Source: Acidobacteriota bacterium (GTDB lineage Bacteria > Acidobacteriota > Vicinamibacteria > Fen-336). Taken from it: a stretch of DNA of 57,693 nt. The notes under the pieces are model-generated. The model worked only from the letters and a program-made list of their open reading frames with translations. It searched no databases and was not told the DNA's origin. The DNA is taken from contig JAJDNS010000229.1 in the NCBI GenBank assembly GCA_022340585.1, forward strand, positions 1-57,693, in the 5' to 3' direction. Position 1 is the stretch's first letter. Every line of letters starts with the position of its first letter. The translations under genes were made by a program, and so were the position numbers. Below are positions 49,341-57,693 of the stretch, in pieces.

Positions 49341-52300
49341 ATGAGGATCGTCGACTTCTCCACTCGCCGGCCGGTCACGGTCACGGTGTTCGCCCTCGCC
49401 GGGATCATCTTCGGCGTGGTCGCCTTCCGCGACCTGGCCGTCGACCTGCTCCCCGACATCGCCTACCCCTCGCTGACCATTCGGACCGAGCTCGAGGGCG
49501 CCGCCCCCACCGAGATCGAGACCCTTCTCACCCGACCGGTGGAGAACGCGGTCGGCGTGGTCAACGGCGTGGTGTCGGTCACCTCCAGCTCCCGGGCCGA
49601 CCGGAGCGAGGTCACTCTCGAGTTCGGCTGGGGCACGAACATGGACTTCGCCGCCCTCGACGTCCGTGAGCGCCTCGACCTCCTCCAGCTTCCCGACGAC
49701 GCGGTCCGGCCCATCCTCCTCCGCTACGACCCGTCCCTCGACCCCGTCATGCGCATCGGCCTCACCGGCGACGAGGAGCTCGTGCGCCTGCGCCTGATCG
49801 GTGATCGGGAGGTCAAGCGCCTGCTCGAACGGGTCGACGGGGTCGCCGGGGCCATCGTCGCGGGCGGACTGGAGGAGGAGATCCAGGTCGAGATCGACGA
49901 GCGCCGGGTGGCGAGCCTGGGCTTGACCGTCCAGGAGGTCGTGGCCCGCCTCGCCCAGGAGAACGTCAACCTCACCGGGGGACGCCTTCAGGACGGCCAG
50001 GCCGAGTACATGGTCCGCACGATCATGGAGATCGAGCGGGCCCAGGATCTCAACGAGATCATCGTCGACTCCAGTGGCCAGGGCGTCGTCCGGCTCCAGG
50101 ACATCGCCCGGATCGTGCGCGGCCACAAGCAGCGCGAGGTCATCACCCGGATCAACGGCCAGGAGGCGGTGGAGATCGCCATCTACAAGGAGGGTGGCAC
50201 CAACACCGTGACCGTGGTCGACCGGGTCGCCGGCCAGCTGGACTCGGTGCGCGAGCGGCTCGAGACGACCGGCCGTCAGCTGGACCTGACCGTCATCACC
50301 GACCAGGCCCGCTACATCCGCCAGTCGGTGGCCGACGTGCTGCAGAGCGCGCTCATCGGCGGCTTCCTCGCGGTCCTCATCCTCTCGCTCTTCCTCCGCG
50401 ACTTCCGGTCCACGGCGATCATCGCGATCTCGATCCCGATCTCCGTGGTCACCGCCTTCCTTCTGATGTACCTGTCGGGGATCTCCCTCAACATCATGTC
50501 CCTGGGCGGCCTCACCCTCGGGATAGGCCTCCTCGTGGACAACTCGATCGTCGTGCTGGAGTCGATCCAGCGCAAGCGCGACGAGGGCCTCGAGGTCGTC
50601 GAGGCCGCGCGGGTCGGCGCCGGCGAGGTCGGCCAGGCCGTGGTGGCCAGCACCCTGACCACGATCTGCGTCTTCGTGCCCATCGTGTTCGTGGAGGGAG
50701 TGGCCGGGCAGCTCTTCGGCGACCAGGCCATGACCGTCACCTACTCGCTGGCGGTCTCGCTCATCGTGGCCCTCACCGTCATCCCCATGCTCGCCTCGCG
50801 CCAGCTCAAGGAACCCGCCACCGCCGCGGGCACGTCGCGGGGCATGGTCGGACGCCTCCTCTTCCCCGTCACCGTGGTCCTGGCCCGGGTGGTGAAGGCC
50901 GTCGCCCTGGGGGTCGACGCCCTCGTCCGCCTCGCTCTCGCGATTCCCTTCCGTCTCTTCGACGCCGGCTTCAGCTGGGTGCGTCGCATCTACCCCGGGG
51001 TCCTCGCGACCGCGCTGAACCACCGGGCCCCGACGCTGGGCGTGGCCCTGCTTCTCTTCGCCGGCAGCGTGGCCCTCATCCCCACCCTGGGGACCGAGCT
51101 CGTCCCCGAGCTCATCCAGGGCGAGTTCTACGTGGACGCCGAGCTGCCCCCCGGCACCCGGCTCGACGTGACCGCCCGCCGCCTGGCGAAGCTCGAGAGG
51201 GCGGCGATGGCCCTGCCCGGCGTCACCCTGGTCTACGGGGTGGCCGGCACGTCGCGCCAGCAGGGGGGCATCGCCGGCGAGCTGCGCGAGAACCTCTCCC
51301 AGCTCACGATCCGCGTGGCCCCACCGACCTCGCGCGAGCGGGAGACCGCCCTCATGAACGCGCTCCGCCCCGAGCTCGAGAGGGACGGGGACTACTCCTA
51401 CCTCTTTGGCCGGCCCTCGTACTTCAGCTTCAAGACCCCTATCGAGCTCGAGATCCGGGGCTACAACCTCAAGCTCCTCGAGCGCCTGGCCGACGAAGCG
51501 GTGAGGCGGCTGGAGACGATCCCCGGGCTGGTGGACGTGAAGTCCTCCACCGAGGGCGGCAACCCGGAGCTGCAGATCCGGTTCAACCGGGAGCGCCTGG
51601 CCACCCTCGGGCTCTCCGTCCAGCAGGTGGCCTCGGTCGTGCGGTCGAAGGTGCTCGGCGACATCGTCACCGACATCACCCGGGAGGACCGGACCATCGA
51701 CATCCGCCTCCGGGCCCAGGAGAAGTACCGGAGCAGCGCCGACGACCTCCGAAACCTCAGCGTGGCCCAGGAGGGAGCGACCGCCATCCCCCTCTCCGCG
51801 GTGGCCGACGTGACCGAGACCCTGGGTCCCGCCGAGATCCGACGCGCCGACGGGGAGCGCATGGCCCTCATCACCGCGAACCTCGACGGGCTCGACCTGG
51901 GGAGCGCGTCCACTGCCATCCAGGCCGCCCTCGACGAGATGACGTTCCCGGTGGGATTCGACAGCCGGCTCGGGGGCCAGCGCCAGGAGATGGAGACGTC
52001 CTTCGAGAGCATGCGCTTCGCCATCCTCCTCGCGGTCTTCATGGTCTACCTCGTGATGGCCTCACAGTTCGAGTCGCTGCTCCACCCCTTCGTCATCCTC
52101 TTCTCGGTGCCCCTCTCGCTCATCGGCGTCGTGGGCACGCTCTTCATCTTCGGCATTCCACTGAGCGTCGTGGTTCTCATAGGGGTCATCCTCCTCGCCG
52201 GGATCGTCGTCAACAACGCCATCATCCTCGTCGACTACACCAACCGCCTGCGGGCGGAAGGCATGGCCAAGGTGGAGGCGCTGAAGCGCGCAGGCGACGT

Positions 52301-52493
52301 GCGCCTGCGCCCGATCCTCATGACCACCGCCACCACCGTTCTCGGCCTCCTCCCCATGGCCATCAGCCACGGCGAGGGGAGCGAGCTCCGGGCCCCGATG
52401 GCCATGACGGTCATCGGCGGGCTGCTCGTCTCGACCGCCTTGACCCTCGTCATCATCCCGGTGGTCTACACGATCCTGGACCGCTCCGAGTAG
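49341..52493 (+). CDS. RND efflux permease 2
   Basis: A 1050-residue RND pump subunit starting MRIVDFSTRRPVTVTVFALAG. Features are porter segments (LPDIAYPSLTIRTELEGAAP, VENAVGVVNGV), helix 4 motif LTLGIGLLVDNSIVVLES, periplasmic second half (ELIQGEFYVDAELPPGTRLD) and VILLAGIVVNNAIILVDYTNRLR. It is about as long as permease 1 but clearly diverged. The arrangement permease-adaptor-permease suggests a heteromeric pump like MdtBC, or two pumps sharing one adaptor. The start at 49341 is 16 bases from the adaptor stop; the upstream open frame lies inside the adaptor gene and is rejected. Confidence 0.94.
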   Translation: MRIVDFSTRRPVTVTVFALAGIIFGVVAFRDLAVDLLPDIAYPSLTIRTELEGAAPTEIETLLTRPVENAVGVVNGVVSVTSSSRADRSEVTLEFGWGTNMDFAALDVRERLDLLQLPDDAVRPILLRYDPSLDPVMRIGLTGDEELVRLRLIGDREVKRLLERVDGVAGAIVAGGLEEEIQVEIDERRVASLGLTVQEVVARLAQENVNLTGGRLQDGQAEYMVRTIMEIERAQDLNEIIVDSSGQGVVRLQDIARIVRGHKQREVITRINGQEAVEIAIYKEGGTNTVTVVDRVAGQLDSVRERLETTGRQLDLTVITDQARYIRQSVADVLQSALIGGFLAVLILSLFLRDFRSTAIIAISIPISVVTAFLLMYLSGISLNIMSLGGLTLGIGLLVDNSIVVLESIQRKRDEGLEVVEAARVGAGEVGQAVVASTLTTICVFVPIVFVEGVAGQLFGDQAMTVTYSLAVSLIVALTVIPMLASRQLKEPATAAGTSRGMVGRLLFPVTVVLARVVKAVALGVDALVRLALAIPFRLFDAGFSWVRRIYPGVLATALNHRAPTLGVALLLFAGSVALIPTLGTELVPELIQGEFYVDAELPPGTRLDVTARRLAKLERAAMALPGVTLVYGVAGTSRQQGGIAGELRENLSQLTIRVAPPTSRERETALMNALRPELERDGDYSYLFGRPSYFSFKTPIELEIRGYNLKLLERLADEAVRRLETIPGLVDVKSSTEGGNPELQIRFNRERLATLGLSVQQVASVVRSKVLGDIVTDITREDRTIDIRLRAQEKYRSSADDLRNLSVAQEGATAIPLSAVADVTETLGPAEIRRADGERMALITANLDGLDLGSASTAIQAALDEMTFPVGFDSRLGGQRQEMETSFESMRFAILLAVFMVYLVMASQFESLLHPFVILFSVPLSLIGVVGTLFIFGIPLSVVVLIGVILLAGIVVNNAIILVDYTNRLRAEGMAKVEALKRAGDVRLRPILMTTATTVLGLLPMAISHGEGSELRAPMAMTVIGGLLVSTALTLVIIPVVYTILDRSE

Positions 52494-52555
52494 AGCTCGT
52501 CCCCAGCCAGGTCAGGACGGGGCAACAGCCGGAGACCGGTGTCCCCTCGCCGCGC

Positions 52556-52584
52556 TTGGCCCGGGACCGCGAAGCCGGTAGAGT
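52556..52584 (+). promoter_or_regulatory. lepA: Promoter of lepA
   Basis: TTGGCC (52556-52561), 17-base spacer, TAGAGT (52579-52584), about 15 bases of leader after the expected start point before the ATG at 52607. Confidence 0.5.
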
Positions 52585-52606
52585 CTGACCGGGACGCGCC
52601 CCGACC

Positions 52607-54412
<1,806 letters not shown>

Positions 54413-54440
54413 CCGGGACAGGTGCTATGGTCGGAGGGGA

Positions 54441-55661
54441 ATGCCGACCGGGGGGCCGCGGGCGAATCGATCGGGGGCTCCCGGGCTCTATCTCCACCTT
54501 CCCTTCTGCTCGGCCATCTGCCCGTACTGCGACTTCTCGGTGTTGCGCGCCGGGGTGCCCGCGCGGAGACGCTTCGTCGATCACCTCGTGGCCGAGGTGC
54601 CCCTCGCCGCGCGCGAGTGGAGGGACCCCACGCCCTTCGACACCGTCTACCTCGGCGGGGGGACGCCATCGCTCCTGCCCCCCGGGGACCTCGCGCGGGT
54701 CCTCGACGCCGGCCGGGAGCACCTGGCCCTCGCCCCGGCGGCCTGGGTCTTCCTGGAGGCCAACCCCGAGGACGTGACGGCGGCGGCCTGTGCCGAGTGG
54801 CGGGGCCTCGGGGTGCGCACCCTGTCCCTGGGGGTGCAGTCCTTCTCCGATGACGCCCTCCGCTTCCTCGGCCGTCGTCACGACGGGAAGCGGGCGCGAG
54901 CCGCCACCGACACCGCCCTCGCCGCGGGGTTCGACACCGTCTCGGTCGACCTCATCTTCGGCCTGCCCGACCAGACCCCGGAGACCTGGCGGCGCGACCT
55001 GATGGCCGTCGTGGACGTGGGGCCGGGACACGTGTCCTGCTACCAGCTCACGATCCACCCGCGCACCCGGTTCGGGGTGAGCGCCCGAAGGGGCCAGCTC
55101 TCCGAGATGCCCGAGAGGGAGCAGGCCACCCTCTTCGACCTCACCCACCGCGTCCTCGCCGACGCCGGCTTCTCGGCGTACGAGGTCTCCAACTTCGCGC
55201 GCAGCCCCGACCACGAGTCGCGCCACAACCGCAAGTACTGGGACCACACTCCCTACCTCGGGCTCGGCCCCTCGGCGCACTCGCTCGCCACCGCCGACGC
55301 GGACGGGACCCGACGGGCCCACCGCTGGTGGAACGAGCGGCGCACCCTGCCCTGGGAGCGTCGGGTGGCGGCGGGCGAGCGGCCCATCGCGGGGGAGGAG
55401 CGTCTCGGTCGCCGGGCCATGGCCACCGAGGCGCTCCTGCTGGGCCTGCGCACCACCGCCGGGGTTGACCTCGACGCCTTCGCGGTGCGCTACGGGATCG
55501 ACGTGCTGGCCGCCAACGACGCCCTCGTCGCCCGCCTCGCCACCGAGGGCCGGCTCGTCGTGACGAGCGGCCCGACCGGCCGGCGTCTGGTGCCGACCCG
55601 GTCCGGTCTGGCCGTCGCCGACGGCCTGGCCGCGGCGTTCGACGTCCCGCTCCCGACCTGA
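54441..55661 (+). CDS. hemW: HemW-type radical SAM haem chaperone
   Basis: A 406-residue radical SAM protein of the HemW (formerly coproporphyrinogen-like) group, which binds haem and delivers it to respiratory proteins. The 4Fe-4S motif is CSAICPYC near residue 28 in LYLHLPFCSAICPYCDFS; GGGTPSLLP, SLGVQSFSDDALRFLGR, DLIFGLPDQT and HNRKYWDHTPYLGLGPSAHS are family signatures. Two ribosome-like GGAGGGGA bases lie directly before the ATG; a TATGGT at 54426 is a possible -10, else it is co-transcribed with lepA. A haem chaperone fits a genome rich in c-type cytochromes. Confidence 0.96.
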   Translation: MPTGGPRANRSGAPGLYLHLPFCSAICPYCDFSVLRAGVPARRRFVDHLVAEVPLAAREWRDPTPFDTVYLGGGTPSLLPPGDLARVLDAGREHLALAPAAWVFLEANPEDVTAAACAEWRGLGVRTLSLGVQSFSDDALRFLGRRHDGKRARAATDTALAAGFDTVSVDLIFGLPDQTPETWRRDLMAVVDVGPGHVSCYQLTIHPRTRFGVSARRGQLSEMPEREQATLFDLTHRVLADAGFSAYEVSNFARSPDHESRHNRKYWDHTPYLGLGPSAHSLATADADGTRRAHRWWNERRTLPWERRVAAGERPIAGEERLGRRAMATEALLLGLRTTAGVDLDAFAVRYGIDVLAANDALVARLATEGRLVVTSGPTGRRLVPTRSGLAVADGLAAAFDVPLPT

Positions 55662-55687
55662 TCTCCTCTCCCCGGCGGGCCCGAGAG

Positions 55688-55721
55688 TAGAATGTGCGTG
55701 GGGGCGTCCCGAGCACGCCCC
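55688..55721 (+). promoter_or_regulatory. Candidate -10 and 5' leader hairpin of the second isomerase-like gene
   Basis: TAGAAT (55688-55693) is followed in the transcript leader by GGGGCGT (55701-55707) pairing with ACGCCCC (55715-55721) around a 7-base loop, just before the ribosome site GAGAGGAG. No good -35 seen. Confidence 0.4.
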
Positions 55722-55737
55722 GTCGAGAGGAGCATTC

Positions 55738-56835
55738 ATGAGTGAAGACGGACGTCGCCCACAGGACTCGAACCGCAGGGACTTTCTGAAGACGGCCGGG
55801 GCCGGGCTGGCCGCCGGGGCAACCGTTCTCGCCGGCGCCGGGCCGGTGGCGGCCGGGGCCCTCACCGAGAAGGACAAGCTGGCCCGCATCGCGTCGAACA
55901 CCTGGCCCGCGCGCACCCTCTTCAAGCAGCGCCCGGACGGGCGTCCCCCCAGCGAAGAAGCCCAGGCGATGAAGAAGAAGTACGGCGAGATCACCATGAT
56001 GGACTTCGCCCAGTTCACGAAGGACACCTGGCCGGGCGTCACCCACATGGACCTCTGGTCGTCTCTCTTCGGGGACGTGACCGACGACAGCATGTTCCTC
56101 GAGCAGACCTGGACCCGGGGCGAGCGCACCCGCACCTTCTACGAGTTCGACCCGTCGACGGCGTCGGGCAAGAAGTGGCTCGACGAGCTGGCCAACAAGA
56201 ACGCCTCCCTGGGCGTCGAGTGCGTTCACGTGTCCAACAACGCTCCCCGGGACATCTCCGATCTGGACCCGGAGAAGCGCAAGGCCGGCATCCAGGTGGC
56301 CCGGCACTGGCTGGACGCCGCCGCCACGCTGGGCGCGAGGACGATGCGCGTGAACACCGGTGGCCCCCGGGTGGCGCCGTGTGCCACCGCCGAGACCGGC
56401 TACCCGAAGAACGAGGAGATCGTGAAGTACCTGGACGTCGGCATCGAGTCGTTCAGGCAGATGGCCGAGTACGGCGAGAAGGTCGGGGTGGCGGTCACCA
56501 TCGAGAACCACTGGGGACTCAGCGCCGACCCCATGATCATCCGGATCATCCTCGACGAGGTGAACAGCCCCTACTGCAAGGCCTCACCGGACTTCTGCAA
56601 CTGGGAGCACAAGTACCTGCTCTACCACGGGCTCAAGGCCCTGGTGCCGTACTGCTCCACCATCGTCCACGCCAAGTACTGGGATCGCTGGGACGAGGTC
56701 GACGTCCAGCGCTGCGTCCGGATCATGGAGGACGGCGGATACAAGGGCTGGTACGCGCTGGAGTACGAGGACGGCCCGTGGGACGGCATCGAGGGCGCCA
56801 ACTACCTCTTCAAGGAGGTCATGGCGGCGCTCTAG
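55738..56835 (+). CDS. Tat-exported sugar phosphate isomerase/epimerase-like TIM barrel
   Basis: A 365-residue protein. The signal is NRRDFLKTAGAGLAAGATVLAGAGP, a classic twin-arginine motif, so it is exported folded. The TIM barrel then has ECVHVSNNAPRD, ARTMRVNTGGPR, VGVAVTIENHWGLSADP (metal-ligand region), YCSTIVHAKYW and GYKGWYALEYEDGPWDG, the xylose-isomerase-like pattern. Ribosome site GAGAGGAG lies seven bases before the ATG. It is related in fold to the protein at 1314-2174, but diverged and longer. It is a single gene after hemW. Substrate unknown. Confidence 0.9.
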   Translation: MSEDGRRPQDSNRRDFLKTAGAGLAAGATVLAGAGPVAAGALTEKDKLARIASNTWPARTLFKQRPDGRPPSEEAQAMKKKYGEITMMDFAQFTKDTWPGVTHMDLWSSLFGDVTDDSMFLEQTWTRGERTRTFYEFDPSTASGKKWLDELANKNASLGVECVHVSNNAPRDISDLDPEKRKAGIQVARHWLDAAATLGARTMRVNTGGPRVAPCATAETGYPKNEEIVKYLDVGIESFRQMAEYGEKVGVAVTIENHWGLSADPMIIRIILDEVNSPYCKASPDFCNWEHKYLLYHGLKALVPYCSTIVHAKYWDRWDEVDVQRCVRIMEDGGYKGWYALEYEDGPWDGIEGANYLFKEVMAAL

Positions 56836-56902
56836 CTGAAGCGCACCGTCACCGCCATGCTCACCGAGCCTGGCGGTGAGGTTCGGGCTGCGAGCCACCT
56901 GC

Positions 56903-57316
56903 TCAGGGAGCGGAGCCAGCGTACGCGAGGGCGCACCAGTCCGCGTACCGCTCCTTCTGCGCGGGGGTCCAGTCGGGCTGCAACCCGTGCTTCAGGTGGC
57001 AGGCTTCGTGGGCCATGCGCGGGTCGGTGATCCAGAACTGGCGGTCGGTCAGGACCCTCTGGTTCCAGAAGACGGTGGGTGACGGCACGCTCCAGTCCAC
57101 CCAGGCCGCGTAGTCGGCGTGTGTGGAAGACGTGTAGACGGCGCACGTTCGCCCGGTGATCTTCTCGCACCAGTGGTGTTGCCGCGCCTCGAGGAGGACG
57201 AAGACGGGATCGTCGCTCGGGAGGTCTCCCACCGCGAGGGGGCTGGAGGCGCCCCCACAGGCGACGGCAAGGGCCACCGTGGCCATCACCCCGATCACCT
57301 TCGCGCCCAGCTCCAT
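56903..57316 (-). CDS. Small lipoprotein with HEACH zincin-like motif
   Basis: A 137-residue predicted lipoprotein: MELGAKVIGVMATVALAVACGG has a hydrophobic signal and lipobox cysteine. The mature part has five further cysteines (WCEKITGRTCAVY, HEACH, DWCALAY) and MAHEACHLKHG, an HExxH pattern as in zinc metallopeptidases. I cannot assign it to a known family; the HExxH could be chance. It stands alone, convergent with the isomerase-like gene (67 bases between stops), upstream of a long non-coding stretch. Confidence 0.7.
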   Translation of the reverse strand: MELGAKVIGVMATVALAVACGGASSPLAVGDLPSDDPVFVLLEARQHHWCEKITGRTCAVYTSSTHADYAAWVDWSVPSPTVFWNQRVLTDRQFWITDPRMAHEACHLKHGLQPDWTPAQKERYADWCALAYAGSAP

Positions 57317-57693
57317 GGGCCTCCCCGAGCCCTCCGGCCCCAGCGAGGATCACAACTCGTGCCAGCGAGGAGGGAAGGCGCCCCCGCACGCTCCCAACTG
57401 ACTCTGAACACGGAAGTTGAGAGATGACGGCAGCGTGACGGATGTGACATTGGTCTGACGATTACGACATTGAAGCGACAGATGTCCCGGAAGATGTCTC
57501 GTTTGTGGACGGGTCGGCGCAAAAAGGACGGTCACCCGCGGGCTGGCGCCTGCGCGCAAGAGTGGGAACAGACGGTCGTTTCAGGGAATGGAGGGTCGGT
57601 TGAGGGAATGAACGGCGGGGGCAGGGAACGGGGAGGAGGGGGCGTGGGTGTGGGGTCGAGCGGAGCGGAGGGTGGGGGCGGCGGCGCCAGGGA
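57317..57693. other. Non-coding end of the window with a G-quadruplex-prone tract
   Basis: No gene is visible in these 377 bases. Short repeats occur: GACATTG twice and AGATGTC twice in 57440-57500, possibly regulatory for the gene at 57316. At 57617-57642 four runs of three to five G are close together on the plus strand (loops CA, AAC, AGGA), and GGGAATG-type units repeat before it. Confidence 0.5.

Noticed and set aside
57440..57500. GACATTG and AGATGTC repeats as a CRISPR-like or iteron array
   Set aside because: Only two copies each with short irregular spacing; no cas or replication gene.

Overview
The window is about 70% GC and carries roughly 41 protein genes with no rRNA, tRNA, CRISPR array or intact transposase that I can see. 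The content (FG-GAP/ASPIC proteins, multiheme cytochromes, Tat-exported sugar isomerase-like proteins, sugar phosphorylases, a fucose microcompartment, GTG starts, GC-rich codons) suggests a Gram-negative, GC-rich saccharolytic bacterium. Acidobacteriota or a similar deep lineage is my best guess from gene content, not a proven assignment.

Region 1 (112-4206, minus strand): PEBP-like protein, GH130 mannosyl-glucose-type phosphorylase, exported sugar isomerase-like protein and lipoprotein amidohydrolase. Region 2 (4334-19327, minus): one tightly packed operon of eight genes, nearly all exported: RidA/chorismatase-like protein, a PD40 propeller with two haems (HzsA-related), a CRTAC1 FG-GAP/ASPIC protein, a ten-haem cytochrome/YVTN propeller/peroxidase fusion, a sensor-like propeller, two periplasmic binding proteins without permease or ATPase, and a TPR/FG-GAP/ASPIC protein. 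I know of no described function for this set; it is the best candidate here for an undescribed system, probably periplasmic electron transfer. It is divergent from a DAHP synthase gene, with a perfect 16-bp dyad between them.

Region 3 (19898-26118): a complete dedicated sortase system: class GN sortase, its VIT/vWA target with an LPQTATP sorting signal, and the divergent response regulator/histidine kinase pair. The sortase frame lacks a stop at its normal end and runs antisense into aroF.

Region 4 (26145-37527): a bacterial microcompartment (BMC) locus for L-fucose: DeoR regulator, L-fucose isomerase, class II aldolase, CoA-acylating aldehyde dehydrogenase, PduL, three BMC-P and three BMC-H shell proteins, then acetate/propionate kinase, and a divergent PduS/PduT pair. 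No diol dehydratase or B12 enzyme is present, so PduS/PduT more likely re-oxidise NADH across the shell. The two minus-strand promoters share TTGACT-N16-TAGAAT and 10-bp-spaced ATGATY repeats, likely the DeoR operators.

Region 5 (37772-57316): DUF362 protein, DoxX protein, cellobiose phosphorylase (GH94), a tandem eukaryote-like phosphofructokinase, an RND permease-adaptor-permease operon, lepA, hemW, a second Tat-exported isomerase-like protein and a small HEACH lipoprotein. Non-coding features include a two-copy dispersed hairpin repeat (one copy forms the end of a gene), a MITE-like inverted repeat, a 34-bp perfect palindrome and two G-quadruplex-prone tracts. Bases 1-111 show nothing I can support.
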